A stretch of DNA of 64,000 nt from Terriglobia bacterium (GCA_020073485.1 JAIQFB010000012.1:105844-169843), one strand, 5' to 3'. Numbered from the stretch's first letter, positions 9,547-18,962 are shown. The notes: generated by a model from the letters alone, not told the origin. Numbers and translations: made by a program.

Positions 9547-9701
9547 TGATTTGTAGGTCATGATTTGTAATTTGTGTTCAAGCGAAACTGCGAAGCAAGA
9601 CACTCCGCGGACCAGTGCGCAAGAGATTTCAGAAACACAATTAAGGCAATTTAAATATTGTGCAGACTCCGCTTGGGGCCTGCCGGAATGAGGACACGAA
9701 C

Positions 9702-11429
9702 GTGACGAACGCACCTGCTGGGAATTCCGAGAAGATTACGGTTTCACGGGCGCTGGCGAAAATGATTCGCGCGTACGGCGCCGAATATGCGTTTACGCTG
9801 ACCGGCGCGCCCCAAAATCCGCACATCGACATGCAGAACCACGAAGGCATAAAAGTTGTTCTGGGGCGCAGTGAGCGGTCGGTCCTGGCCATGGCCGACG
9901 CCTATGCGCGCGTGACCGGCAAACCGACGTTCGGGTTCGTGCAGTTCGGCCCCGGCGCGACGTACCTGCCTGCGTCGATCATCGACGCCTTCTGGGCCTC
10001 CAGCCCGCTCATCTCCATCAGTGGCTCGACCACCACCAACACGCGCTACCGCTACGAGTATCAGGAACTTGAACAGACTTCGATGTTTTCTTCGATAACC
10101 AAGTGGGCCGGAGACCTGCCGGAGCCCGACCGCATTGCCGACGTCGTGCGCACGGCGGTGCGCGCGGCCGTGAGCGGGATGCCCGGGCCCACGTATCTGG
10201 GCATTCCGGCGAACTGGTTCGGCAAGCCCCTCACAACCCCTCCTGATATTTACGCGGAGCCCGCGTTCATGAAAACTCCCGCCTGCCGCGTTGCGCCGAT
10301 GACCCCGGACGTGGAGCGCGCCATTGCGCTGCTTTCCGCCGCGGAAAAGCCCGTGCTGATTGCCGGCGGCGGCGTGATGCTTTCGGGCGCCTGGGCGGAG
10401 TTGACCGCTCTGGCCGAAGCGCTGAATATTCCCGTGGTCACGACCATGGCCGGAAAAGGAAGCATCGCGGACACGCATCCACTTTCGGTGGGAGCCTGCG
10501 GGCGCTATTCGCGCAAGGTGGCCAATGCCACGCTGGGTTCGACGGATTTTTGCCTGGCCATCGGCACCAAATTGAGTTCCATGGGCACCAACGTATTTCA
10601 ATACCCGCGCAAGGGCACGACTATCGTGCACTTCGATCTCGATCCGAATTCGCTGGGGCGGACCTACCGCGAGGAGTTGTCGGCCGTCGCGGACGCGCGC
10701 GAGGCGCTGGTCATGCTGCGGGAAGCCGCGATTGCCGCGAAAGTGAATGGCAGCCGCTGGGCGGCGTGGACCAAGCAGGTCCAGGGATCGGTGGCCGCGT
10801 GGCTCGCGGATCTGGAACGCGAATCGCGCGAACCGATGTACGAAGGTCGGCTCAATCCCTACCACATCATGCGACTGATCGACCAGCACATCGGACCGGA
10901 AGATATGGTCGTGGCCGACACCGGCTACATGGCGGCGTGGGCGTCGACCGTGCTGCAGCAGAAAAAGGCCGGACGAAACACGCTGCGCGCGGCAGGCTCG
11001 CTGGGCTGGGCGTTTCCCGCGGCCTTCGGCGCGAAGCTTGCCGTCGGCCCGAAGCGGCGCGTATTCGCACTCAACGGAGACGGCGGCGCGGGCTATCACT
11101 TCACGGAACTTGAGACCGCCTTGCGCATGAAGACTCCCGTCATCCAAATCGTGCTGAACAACTGCTCGCTGGCGTTCGAGTATCACGTGCAGAAATATGT
11201 GCACGAGGAGATGTGCCCGGAAGCGAGCGAGTTCCTCGACGTGCAGTTTGCCGACGTGGCCCGCGCCTTTGGCGCATTCGGCGAACGCGTCACCACGCCC
11301 GAACAATTCATCCCCGCGCTGCGCCGCGCGGAAGAGTCCGGCAAAGCCGCGATCGTGGAAGTGGCCATCAGCCGCGAACTGCCTCCGCCCGTGACGCGCT
11401 ATGAAGCAGCCGGTCTGCGCAAGGTCTGA
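9702..11429 (+). CDS. Thiamine diphosphate-dependent enzyme, acetolactate synthase/decarboxylase type
   Basis: ThDP enzyme of about 575 residues with the three domains of the acetolactate synthase/benzoylformate decarboxylase family. The catalytic Glu lies in RSERSVLAMADAYARVTG, the central domain spans roughly residues 195-335, and the ThDP/Mg motif is NGDGGAGYHF with the NN at LNNCSLAFEY, about 28 residues on. The frame is open to a GTG at 9660, but the GTG at 9702 has GAGGA 7 nt upstream and is preferred. Its place between a cyclase and an RraA/LigK-type aldolase argues for a decarboxylase or carboligase in a degradation route, not for valine synthesis; no IlvN regulatory subunit is adjacent. 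Confidence 0.85.
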   Translation: MTNAPAGNSEKITVSRALAKMIRAYGAEYAFTLTGAPQNPHIDMQNHEGIKVVLGRSERSVLAMADAYARVTGKPTFGFVQFGPGATYLPASIIDAFWASSPLISISGSTTTNTRYRYEYQELEQTSMFSSITKWAGDLPEPDRIADVVRTAVRAAVSGMPGPTYLGIPANWFGKPLTTPPDIYAEPAFMKTPACRVAPMTPDVERAIALLSAAEKPVLIAGGGVMLSGAWAELTALAEALNIPVVTTMAGKGSIADTHPLSVGACGRYSRKVANATLGSTDFCLAIGTKLSSMGTNVFQYPRKGTTIVHFDLDPNSLGRTYREELSAVADAREALVMLREAAIAAKVNGSRWAAWTKQVQGSVAAWLADLERESREPMYEGRLNPYHIMRLIDQHIGPEDMVVADTGYMAAWASTVLQQKKAGRNTLRAAGSLGWAFPAAFGAKLAVGPKRRVFALNGDGGAGYHFTELETALRMKTPVIQIVLNNCSLAFEYHVQKYVHEEMCPEASEFLDVQFADVARAFGAFGERVTTPEQFIPALRRAEESGKAAIVEVAISRELPPPVTRYEAAGLRKV

Positions 11430-11451
11430 CGCGGCGAATTGGATAGTCGTT

Positions 11452-11482
11452 TGTAGGGGCACGGCACTGCCGTGCCCCTACA
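11452..11482. repeat. REP-like palindrome, type A
   Basis: Perfect 15-bp inverted repeat TGTAGGGGCACGGCA / TGCCGTGCCCCTACA around a single C, 22 nt after the stop of the ThDP enzyme gene. A near-identical element lies at 18101-18128. A hairpin in RNA is expected, but no U-run follows, so it is called a repeat and not a terminator. Confidence 0.75.
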
Positions 11483-11650
11483 TCCTGACCCCAGCCTCGC
11501 AATTCATACATAGCCGCGCTTCCGACAAATCTCCGCGTCCCTTGCCACCTTGTAATCACCTCTGAACTCGCTCTGGCACTCCTCTCGCGATCGAAGTAAC
11601 CTAGTTGGTGCCCGGACCGACGATATCGTTGGCAACAAGGCAGGTGCATC

Positions 11651-12343
11651 GTGAGAAGTCGCGGCAAAATGCTTTATGGTCTTTCATTCGGACTTCTGCT
11701 GGCCTGCGCCGGAATCCTGTACGCGCAGGGCTCTTCGAGCCGGTCGCTAATAGTCAACGGGAAGCCCGCGGGGACGGTTGTGCAGTTCGGCGGGCATTCC
11801 TACATCGATCTGGAAACGGTCGCGCAGTTCACGAACGGGACGATCACCATTGAAGCGAATCGCGTCCTGCTCAGCATCGCGGGACTTGAGGCAGGTCCCG
11901 CTCCGGAATCGCGGCCGGCTGCTCCGCCGCCCCCTCCGGCGGGACTTTCCCGGGAATTCGCGCGACAGGCGATCGCGGAATTGGCGGAAATGCGGGAATG
12001 GAGAGGAGCCATCGGCACGATCCTGGCGTACGGCGTGCCCGTGGTGGGAACCTGGCCGCAGGATTACCAGGATCGCGTGGGCGCGGACCTCAATCAACTG
12101 GCTGTGGCCGCGACAACCGCTTCCGATCGGGATGCGCTGCAGCTGCTCAGTAATGAGTTCGGCAATCTCGCGCGGTGGGCCGACGCAACGGTTGCTACTC
12201 GCAATTCCCTGAACGCCACCAAGACCGTAAGTCCCAACGCCATGCAAAACGATCCGGACCTGAAAAAAATTTCCGATTGCAGCCAGTTTCTGAGCTCCAT
12301 GCTCGTCAGCGGTACGTTTGCCGACGATCCCAGCTGCCACTAA
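11651..12343 (+). CDS. Secreted hypothetical protein with stalk-like N-terminal domain
   Basis: Exported 230-residue protein. After a signal peptide (LSFGLLLACAGILYAQ) a short beta-rich segment SLIVNGKPAGTVVQFGGHSYIDLET-like (about residues 31-57) resembles the copper amine oxidase N-terminal/stalk repeat (VNGK...YVPLR type). A proline-rich linker (PAAPPPPPAG, about residue 95) leads to an alpha-helical C-terminal domain with two Cys. The start is a GTG at 11651. It lies between the ThDP enzyme and the DUF6282 gene but is separated by 220 and 265 nt, so membership in the same operon is doubtful. Function unknown. Confidence 0.7.
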   Translation: MRSRGKMLYGLSFGLLLACAGILYAQGSSSRSLIVNGKPAGTVVQFGGHSYIDLETVAQFTNGTITIEANRVLLSIAGLEAGPAPESRPAAPPPPPAGLSREFARQAIAELAEMREWRGAIGTILAYGVPVVGTWPQDYQDRVGADLNQLAVAATTASDRDALQLLSNEFGNLARWADATVATRNSLNATKTVSPNAMQNDPDLKKISDCSQFLSSMLVSGTFADDPSCH

Positions 12344-12608
12344 ACCGCGACTTCTTCCGCGGCATGTGTTTCCTCCTTCAATTCCAAATCGCAGCATCGC
12401 CCCTCCCTGCAGGAGTCCGAATGAATTTAGCCGCGGCTTCTAGTGAAACCTTCCGGCGATAAGGTATATTGGGGGCCTGCTGCCGTGCCGGTTGGGGCTC
12501 GAATCAGGAAATCCATTCGCGCAGGATGTACCAAGCGTGTTTCGACGAGTGCCGGGTTCGCCTTCCATGCCCGCCGGACAGACGATCCATCAGAAAGGAA
12601 TATGCGAA

Positions 12609-13565
12609 ATGAGCGGAACGCCGACGAATCCGGGCTCTAGCGAAGGTGCGGCGGGAGCAAAAGCCGTGCCGGTTTCCGATGCGGCCTGGAAATGCATGCA
12701 GGGCGCCTATGACGTGCAGGTGCATGTGGCGCCGGACGTGATCGAGCGGCGCATCGACGACCTGGATTTGGCGAAGGAATTTCTGGCGCACGGTATGAAG
12801 GGGTTCGTGCTGAAGTCGCACTATTTTCCGACCGCCGAGCGCGCGCACGTGGTTACCAAAGCCGTGCCTGGAATTTCCGCGTACGGCGCCATCACGCTGA
12901 ATCATTCTGTGGGCGGGCTCAATCCCGTGGCTCTCGAACTTGCCGGACGCTCCGGCTGCAAGATGGTGTGGTTCCCGACGGTGGACGCGGCCAATGAGAC
13001 GGCCGGGCGCCTCGACGGGCCCAACGTAAAACTACCCTTCTGGGCAAAGATCCAGCGCGAACTCGCGGCCACGGGAATCGCGCCTCCGCCGCTCACGGTG
13101 CTCGACGCCGCGGGAAAAATCTCGGCGACCGTGAAGCTCTGCATCGAACTGATCGCCAAACACAACATGATCCTGGCGACGGGACACCTGGGCCGAGTCG
13201 AGATTTTCGAGCTGGTAAAGACCGCGCGGCAAATGGGGACGCAAAGAGTCCTGGTCACACACGCGGAATTTCCTTCGCAGAATCTCACCGCCGATGAGCA
13301 ACGGCAACTGGCGGATATGGGCGCGTTCATCGAACATTGCTTCACCACCATGCACACGGGAAAAGCCCCGTGGGACGGCGTGCTCGAGGCCATCCGCAAG
13401 GTTGGGCCCGAGCGCTGCGTCTGCTCGACCGATCTGGGCCAGACCATCAATCCTCCGGTCGCGGACGGGTTTGCGATGTTCGCGCAGAAACTTCTGGACG
13501 GCGGCTTCAGCGTCGATCAGATCCGGCGCATGACGGTGACCAATCCCGCCGCGCTGCTGCAATAA
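12609..13565 (+). CDS. DUF6282 family protein (amidohydrolase-like)
   Basis: Cytoplasmic protein of 318 residues of the uncharacterised DUF6282 family. YDVQVHVAPDV near residue 38 resembles the first metal-binding H-x-H block of TIM-barrel amidohydrolases (here V-H-V), and ATGHLGRVEIFELV, VTHAEFPSQNL and CSTDLGQ at later strand ends provide His and Asp residues in amidohydrolase-like order. The frame is open to 12492; the ATG at 12609 has AAAGGAAT upstream and removes a low-complexity leader, so it is chosen. The gene is followed after 51 nt by the RraA/LigK-like aldolase, with which it probably forms an operon. The fold assignment is an inference. Confidence 0.8.
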   Translation: MSGTPTNPGSSEGAAGAKAVPVSDAAWKCMQGAYDVQVHVAPDVIERRIDDLDLAKEFLAHGMKGFVLKSHYFPTAERAHVVTKAVPGISAYGAITLNHSVGGLNPVALELAGRSGCKMVWFPTVDAANETAGRLDGPNVKLPFWAKIQRELAATGIAPPPLTVLDAAGKISATVKLCIELIAKHNMILATGHLGRVEIFELVKTARQMGTQRVLVTHAEFPSQNLTADEQRQLADMGAFIEHCFTTMHTGKAPWDGVLEAIRKVGPERCVCSTDLGQTINPPVADGFAMFAQKLLDGGFSVDQIRRMTVTNPAALLQ

Positions 13566-13616
13566 TTCGGGTGCGGGCTTTACTGGAAGCCCGCCGCAAG
13601 GGGAGACAGTTCAGCC

Positions 13617-14297
13617 ATGAAACCAAGAATCGTTAAGAACATTGAGCGGCCCGATCCGGCGCTGGCAAAAAAACTCGGCGAATTCGGCACGGCCACGGTG
13701 CACGAAGCGCAGGGCCGCACCGGCCTGATGCTGCCGTACATGCGGCCGATCTATCCGAGCGCGCGCATCGGGGCCCCCGCGGTGACCGCGGTCTGCCACC
13801 CGGGCGATAACCTGATGATTCACGCCGCCATCGAAGTGTGCAAGCCGGGAGACGTGCTGGTGGTGACCACGCTGGCGGATTCCACTGACGGAATGTTTGG
13901 CGAATTGCTGGCCACGTCGTGCCAGGCGCACGGAATTTCGGGCGTGGTTCTTCATGCCGGGTGCCGTGACGTCGCGGACCTGACCGCCATGCAGTTTCCC
14001 GTTTTCTCTCGCGCGATTTCCGCCATGGGCACGGTGAAGGAGACGCCCGGCTGGGTGAATATCGACGTCATTTGTGCCGGAGCGATCGTGCATCCGGGCG
14101 ATATTATCGTTGGCGACGTGGACGGGCTCGTGGTCGTGCCACGGCAGGACGCCGAGGAAGTGGTTCGCGACTGCGAGGCGCGCATGGCCAAGGAAGCCAA
14201 GAACCGTGAGCGCCTGCGCGCCGGCGAATTGGGGCTGAACATGTATGGCCTGAAGGAAAAACTGAAAAATCTGGGCGTCGAGTGGGTGGAGAAGTAG
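13617..14297 (+). CDS. RraA family aldolase, 4-carboxy-4-hydroxy-2-oxoadipate aldolase/oxaloacetate decarboxylase type
   Basis: Class II aldolase-like protein of 226 residues related to LigK/GalC, which splits 4-carboxy-4-hydroxy-2-oxoadipate into pyruvate and oxaloacetate in 4,5-cleavage of protocatechuate and gallate. Signatures seen are GTATVHEAQGR near residue 24, the phosphate/pyruvate-binding loop HPGDNLMIHAA, and HAGCRDVADL with the Arg-Asp pair used for the metal and enolate. IIVGDVDGLVVVP is the typical C-terminal strand. GGGGAGA precedes the ATG. Ring-cleavage genes are absent nearby, so the true substrate may be another 4-hydroxy-2-oxoacid. Family confident, substrate not. Confidence 0.83.
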   Translation: MKPRIVKNIERPDPALAKKLGEFGTATVHEAQGRTGLMLPYMRPIYPSARIGAPAVTAVCHPGDNLMIHAAIEVCKPGDVLVVTTLADSTDGMFGELLATSCQAHGISGVVLHAGCRDVADLTAMQFPVFSRAISAMGTVKETPGWVNIDVICAGAIVHPGDIIVGDVDGLVVVPRQDAEEVVRDCEARMAKEAKNRERLRAGELGLNMYGLKEKLKNLGVEWVEK

Positions 14298-14306
14298 CAC
14301 AGCTGC

Positions 14307-15014
14307 TCAAATGGCACTCAACCGCGCGGCAATCTCGCCTGCACTTCTTGCTTCCTGAAATAATCTTATCGCTGCAATGCCCGCGGCGCCGGCGTCGAGG
14401 CATGCGCGCGCATTTTCCAAATTAACACCGCCGATGGCCACCACCGGAATTTTCACCGCCGCGCACACTTCGCGCAATCGGTCCAATCCCTGGGGCGGGC
14501 CGAAGGCCGCCTTGGATGGCGTGGCGAACACCGGCCCGAAGAAAACGTAGTCCGCTCCGCCAAGTTCCGCTGCGCGCGCGGCCTCGAGCGAATGGCAGGA
14601 CACGCCGATCAGGAAATCCCTCCTGCCGGATGAGCGCCGCCATTCCGCCACGGCTCCGAGCGGCAGGGATTTTTCTCCCAGATGAATTCCCGCCGCGTTC
14701 GCGGCCAGCGCCACGTCTAGCCGGTCATTCACCAGAATCCGCGCACCTGTCGATTGCGTGTCTTCCACCGCGCGCCGCACCAACCCAGTCAATTCACGCG
14801 CCTCCAAATCTTTTTCACGAATCTGGATCCACGTGGCTCCGGCTGCGGCCGCGTTTCGGATGGCTTCCCGCAGGCCGTGGAATGGAAGTTTCGCGGATGG
14901 GGCGGTGGAAGATTGCGGGCGCTGCAGGCCGTGACGGTCGGTCACGTAGCAGAGAACGGGTTTACGTGTGGGAAGCAACGGAATCCGCGCGTCCCCGCAG
15001 CATGCTCCCGGCAA
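14307..15014 (-). CDS. thiE: Thiamine-phosphate synthase
   Basis: Joins HMP-PP and thiazole phosphate to make thiamine phosphate in the cytoplasm. All ThiE blocks are present: CYVTDRHG, IQIREKDL, VNDRLDVALAANAAGIHLGE, GVSCHSLEAA, YVFFGPVFATPSK and VVAIGGV. The frame opens at a TTG at 15014 inside the preceding small gene; a second TTG at 14978 would start closer to the conserved core, so the start is uncertain. The convergent aldolase gene ends 9 nt away. It lies last in the minus-strand run TPR protein, small membrane protein, thiE. Its product supplies the cofactor of the ThDP enzyme nearby, which may be a coincidence. Confidence 0.92.
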   Translation of the reverse strand: MPGACCGDARIPLLPTRKPVLCYVTDRHGLQRPQSSTAPSAKLPFHGLREAIRNAAAAGATWIQIREKDLEARELTGLVRRAVEDTQSTGARILVNDRLDVALAANAAGIHLGEKSLPLGAVAEWRRSSGRRDFLIGVSCHSLEAARAAELGGADYVFFGPVFATPSKAAFGPPQGLDRLREVCAAVKIPVVAIGGVNLENARACLDAGAAGIAAIRLFQEARSAGEIAARLSAI

Positions 15015-15204
15015 GAATAATATCCAGGGCGCCCAGACCAGTAACGGCGCCGCGCACGGAAGGATGCAGCAGAATGGGAATCAAAGCAGGGTACTTGTCG
15101 AGAAAAAAATTATGGTCCCAATATCCCAGCCAGGGAACTAGCAGCAAGAGAACTCCGAGCAGGAATACATCGAGGCAAAGCAGCACGTGCAGAAAAGATT
15201 TCAT
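14962..15204 (-). CDS. Small membrane protein, unknown function
   Basis: An 80-residue protein with a long N-terminal hydrophobic segment (about residues 5-27) and a second one at about 50-68, so probably two membrane spans. Its ATG lies 11 nt after the TPR gene stop and its 3' end overlaps the proposed thiE start by about 53 nt, consistent with a coupled operon. I do not recognise a family. If thiE starts at 14978 the overlap shrinks to 17 nt. Confidence 0.55.
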   Translation of the reverse strand: MKSFLHVLLCLDVFLLGVLLLLVPWLGYWDHNFFLDKYPALIPILLHPSVRGAVTGLGALDIILAGSMLRGRADSVASHT

Positions 15205-15215
15205 TCGGCGTGCGT

Positions 15216-17837
15216 TTAGCGGCCCTTCCCGAGAAGGGCGATGCGCTCGGAAACATCCCGGTAATCGATGTTCATCGCGTAGACCTGGGAAAAACTATTG
15301 TATGCCGCTGTCCGCTCGCCGGCCAGTTCCTGCGCCACTCCCAAATCGTACCGCAGCGCGAGAATGGATTCCTGATCCAGGCCCGGTGTCTTCAAGGCCC
15401 GCTCGTACCAAATTGCGGCGATTGCCGGCTGTCCCTTCTCCATGAACGCCAGGCCCAACAGCGTACTACATTGCATGGCGTAACGAAATGCCGGTCCCTT
15501 GTCCGCCGCCTGCGCGACTTTCTGGAATTCGCTGATGGCTTCCTCGAGCAAGCCCATTTCGCGGTAGGCGATTCCCAGATTGTAGTGCGTCTCCAGATCC
15601 TCGTCGTCCTTGTTCACTTCACCCAGCTCGGCGCGAAATTCCTCAAACAGGTCGCCCAGAGGTCCGTCCGTGGTGGCGTCGCGCCCGCGCGAAGCCGGCG
15701 CGGCTCCGCCATTGGAGGCTGTGGAATGCAGGACAGGTGCGCTGTCCAAAGAGGACGATTGAGGCACCGCGTGATTTGCCGCGTGCGGCATTTCCTGCGG
15801 CAGGCCCAGATGTTCCGTCGCCGATTCCATGTCCGCGGCCAGGTCCGCAATCATTGCGTCCCCGGACAATGCTTCATTCCCGGCGGTTCCGGAAAGAGTT
15901 ATAGGCTGCAGCTCGAGATCGAAGGCAGCAACCTCCTCGGCGACTTCTTCTTGCTGTCCTTCCGGAAGGCTTTGCGCCGCGGCTGCAGGAGTTGCCTGTG
16001 GCGCGGCGGCCAGCCCACTGGGCATTTCCTGTTCGATCGCCTCCTCCAATTGCTGGGAAAGCGCCGCCCATTCGTCCGACAAATCGACTTCGTGGACAGC
16101 CGATTCCACGGGCATGGGAATGCCCATCGGCGCGGCAGGTTCGGGCGCGGCGGGTTTGGCCTCGGCGGGCGCTTCCGCCACGGGTTCGTCGAGTTCCGCC
16201 TCAATCGTCGGGACGGCAAATTCCTCCGGGGAGCTCGCGGCGGGTTCGGCGGGAACGGCCGCGACTCCTGCCGGGGTGATTCCCGCGGCCTTCTGAAACC
16301 GTTTTCGAAACTCCGCGTAGCGCTCTGCTGCGGCGCGGTCCGAACGTTCCAGGGCAACTTGTTCCAGTATCGTGGCCAGCTCAGCGGTGCGGCGATCGTT
16401 TCCTGCGCCCACCGAGAGATCCAGCAGCCGTTCGAGAATGGGCACATGCCGGGGAGCGCGCTCCAGGGCCGATTCCAGCAGGTCAATGGCTTTCTGCGTT
16501 AGGCCGTAGCTGGAAAACAGATCGACGTCGGTCAGGGCTTGCGTGACGTAGCGCTGCGTTTCTTCTTCCAGAGCCGGTTCCGAAGATGAGGCTGCCGCGG
16601 GGGCAGGTTCCGCGACCGTCGGATCGACTTTAACCGCTGGCGCCATTCCTCCGGTTGCCGGATCGAAACCCGTCTTGGCACACAAGCGCATGAACTTCCG
16701 GCGCGTGGTTTCGTCTTCGGGGGTGCGTTCCAAAAGCTGCTGGTAAGTGGCCACTGCCCGCGCATCGTTTCCTGCCGCTTCGTAGGCTTGCGCAAGCTGC
16801 GCCAGCGCATCCGGGAGCCGGAACGAATCGCTGGCCCGGCCATATAGATCCACCAGCCATTCCAGGGGCTCGATCTGGTCGGGACGTTTTTCCGCCAGGC
16901 GGGAGATGGATTGCGCGAGGGCTTCATGCTCGCCGGAATCGATCATGGTGTCGCGGACCAGCGCCAGCATGTTCCGCGCGCGGTCCAGGTCGCCCGATTC
17001 GAGCAGGGCATTCGCGACGCGATACGCCACCGCATAGTGCTTCGGTTCCCGCGCAAAGACGCGTTCGGCAAGCCCGGCGGCTTTGTCCGCCTGGCCGCTT
17101 CCCAAATATTGCTCCAGCAAGATCGCCGTCATTTCGCCGCCCTCATCCTGGTCGGGTAGCGATTCCAGAAGACTCGCGGCGTCGGCGCTCTTGCCGGAAG
17201 CGGAAAGAGCGCGCACCTTCAGCAGGAAAGTCGCCTGGTGTGCGTGATCGAGCTGCAAAATCCGGTCGGCCAGGCGGAGCGCTTCCGCGTGATCGCCCTG
17301 ATCGAGGACGCGCTGCATGGCGCTATGGAAGGTTTCGACGGCCTCTTTTTTCTGGCCCATCGAGAGATGCAATTCCGCCAGGCGCGTTTGCACGCGAAGA
17401 TTATCGGGTTCGGCTTCCAGCAGTTTTCGCAGCAGGATCGCGGCCTGCGGCTGGCGTCCCGCTTTGAGGTGCACTTCCGCGAGTTGCAGATAAATGGGCC
17501 GCGCCTCGCTCAGCACTCCCTGCTGGACGTAGAGTTCTGCCAGGCGCTCCATCGGGCGGCTTTCCTCGGGCGCCAGCTTGGCGACCTTTTTGTAGATGGC
17601 GATGGCCTTGGTCGTGAACCCATCGTTCATGAAAATTTTTGCGAGCCGCTCGAAATATTCCAGAGCCTGAAAGGTTTCTCCCTGCCGCACGAACAGGTCT
17701 CCCAGAGTCATCAGGGTGACCTGATCCTTGGGTTCGTTCTTCAGGATTTGCTGGTATTCGGCGATGGCTTGAGGCAGTTTTCCCTGCTGGAGATATTTCT
17801 GCGCCGCGTCGAGATGCTTTGACTTGTTGTAGGCCAT
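15216..17837 (-). CDS. Tetratricopeptide repeat protein
   Basis: Large TPR scaffold of 873 residues. Tandem 34-residue helices with the TPR pattern run through the first 430 residues (LQQGKLPQAIAEYQQILKNEP, ALEYFERLAKIF, AIAIYKKVAKLAP and more). A low-complexity Ala/Pro/Glu-rich middle (about 560-780) follows, and a final TPR block closes the protein (THYNLGIAYREMGLLEEAISEF near residue 760). No signal peptide, so cytoplasmic. The frame is open to 17999, but the ATG at 17837 gives MAYNKSKHLDAAQKYLQQGK, a natural TPR-protein start. It lies between rnhB and thiE. It probably mediates protein contacts; the partner is not evident. Confidence 0.88.
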   Translation of the reverse strand: MAYNKSKHLDAAQKYLQQGKLPQAIAEYQQILKNEPKDQVTLMTLGDLFVRQGETFQALEYFERLAKIFMNDGFTTKAIAIYKKVAKLAPEESRPMERLAELYVQQGVLSEARPIYLQLAEVHLKAGRQPQAAILLRKLLEAEPDNLRVQTRLAELHLSMGQKKEAVETFHSAMQRVLDQGDHAEALRLADRILQLDHAHQATFLLKVRALSASGKSADAASLLESLPDQDEGGEMTAILLEQYLGSGQADKAAGLAERVFAREPKHYAVAYRVANALLESGDLDRARNMLALVRDTMIDSGEHEALAQSISRLAEKRPDQIEPLEWLVDLYGRASDSFRLPDALAQLAQAYEAAGNDARAVATYQQLLERTPEDETTRRKFMRLCAKTGFDPATGGMAPAVKVDPTVAEPAPAAASSSEPALEEETQRYVTQALTDVDLFSSYGLTQKAIDLLESALERAPRHVPILERLLDLSVGAGNDRRTAELATILEQVALERSDRAAAERYAEFRKRFQKAAGITPAGVAAVPAEPAASSPEEFAVPTIEAELDEPVAEAPAEAKPAAPEPAAPMGIPMPVESAVHEVDLSDEWAALSQQLEEAIEQEMPSGLAAAPQATPAAAAQSLPEGQQEEVAEEVAAFDLELQPITLSGTAGNEALSGDAMIADLAADMESATEHLGLPQEMPHAANHAVPQSSSLDSAPVLHSTASNGGAAPASRGRDATTDGPLGDLFEEFRAELGEVNKDDEDLETHYNLGIAYREMGLLEEAISEFQKVAQAADKGPAFRYAMQCSTLLGLAFMEKGQPAIAAIWYERALKTPGLDQESILALRYDLGVAQELAGERTAAYNSFSQVYAMNIDYRDVSERIALLGKGR

Positions 17838-18156
17838 CTTCAGATGCTCTTCGCACTGTCCTCGGCCGGCAGAGGCGGAGTCGGACAGTGAACAGTTCGC
17901 GGTCGTTTCTGTTGTTGCCCGTCCAGACTGGTAACGAGCGCCTTTCCGAGCAGACGAGCCCTGCGGGCTGTATTGGCAGCCGCACAGGAAGGCGCACAAT
18001 TTACGCTAGCACGCCCGAAAAACCGAAGTCAACGCAACGCATTGAAAAGCGTTCGAGGCAGTAATCATCTCTTTGGCGGGCTCTGGTTTCGGTGTCGACC
18101 GTAGGGGCACGGCACGCCGTGCCCCTACAAACCAAACATCGCCAAGATGCGCGGAA
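17838..18156. other. Intergenic stretch rnhB to TPR gene
   Basis: About 319 nt without a credible gene. It contains a type A palindrome at 18101-18128 and nothing else I can name; promoters for the TPR gene may lie here but no convincing -35/-10 pair stands out. Confidence 0.5.
18101..18128. repeat. REP-like palindrome, type A
   Basis: Inverted repeat GTAGGGGCACGGC / GCCGTGCCCCTAC with a 2-nt spacer, the same element as at 11452-11482. It lies 28 nt downstream of rnhB on the minus strand. Confidence 0.75.
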
Positions 18157-18822
18157 TCAGGAGTTTCCCCAGGAAGAAAGCGGCAAGCTGGTTTGCGTCG
18201 CTCCGGCCGCCCAGCAGGCGGCCTCGCGGACCGGGGCAAAGGAAAACCGGTGATGCGGCGAGGGTCCATGCACACGCAACGCGGCCAGATGAACGGGCGT
18301 GGCGTAACCCTTGTGCTGCGCTAGGCCATATTGCGGATAAATCAAATCCCATTCCGTCATCATGCGGTCGCGTTCGACTTTTGCGATGATCGATGCCGCG
18401 GCGATGGACACGGAAAGCGAATCCCCGTGAATCAGCGACCTCTGCTCGACCATCACGTCCAGCTGCATTGCATCCAACAGGAGATAATCGGGAGAAATTT
18501 TCAACTGGCTCAGGGCCTGGGTCATGGCCTGGCGGCTGGCCTGATAAATATTCCAGGCGTCGATGCGGCGAGCATCCACTTCCGCAATGGCCCACGCCAG
18601 CGCGTGCTCGCGGATGCGCAGCGCCAGCACCTCGCGGCGTTCAGCAGGAAGCTTTTTGGAATCGTCCAGGCCGACAATGCGGCGCTTCGGATCGAGGATC
18701 ACAGCCGCGGCAACCACCGGACCAAACAAGGAGCCGCGCCCGACTTCGTCCAGGCCGGCAATTTTTTGCCAGCCGCACTTGCGCGCTTCGCGTTCGTACC
18801 GGGACGAGCACCGCTTGGGCAT
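18157..18822 (-). CDS. rnhB: Ribonuclease HII
   Basis: Removes ribonucleotides from DNA-RNA hybrids. The metal-binding motif GLDEVGRGSLFGPVVAAAV is near residue 21, the second Asp lies in YLLLDAMQLD near residue 117, and SIAAASIIAKVERDRMM is the conserved helix with the last acidic residue. The ATG at 18822 (221 residues) is chosen over an upstream extension to 18918. In many bacteria rnhB directly follows rplS; here both are on the minus strand but a plus-strand DUF6152 module sits between them. Confidence 0.95.
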   Translation of the reverse strand: MPKRCSSRYEREARKCGWQKIAGLDEVGRGSLFGPVVAAAVILDPKRRIVGLDDSKKLPAERREVLALRIREHALAWAIAEVDARRIDAWNIYQASRQAMTQALSQLKISPDYLLLDAMQLDVMVEQRSLIHGDSLSVSIAAASIIAKVERDRMMTEWDLIYPQYGLAQHKGYATPVHLAALRVHGPSPHHRFSFAPVREAACWAAGATQTSLPLSSWGNS

Positions 18823-18962
18823 CGCCGCGAATTTTAACACGGTCCTTAAGAATTCCGGCGGGCGCCTATTCGCCGGCGCGCGGGATCCGCACACAGCAGC
18901 GCAAAACCAAATTGACACGCACGCGAGGGACGTGGGACACTCCGGCCAACTTGAGGTACTCC

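Noticed and set aside
9744..11462. Long open frame of about 570 codons opposite the ThDP enzyme
   Set aside because: It mirrors the coding strand of a clear ThDP enzyme; its own translation is Arg/His/Gly-rich with no motif, as expected for an antisense shadow in GC-rich DNA.
11452..11482. Intrinsic terminator after the ThDP enzyme gene
   Set aside because: Strong hairpin but no U-run, and a near-identical copy at 18101 shows it is a dispersed repeat.
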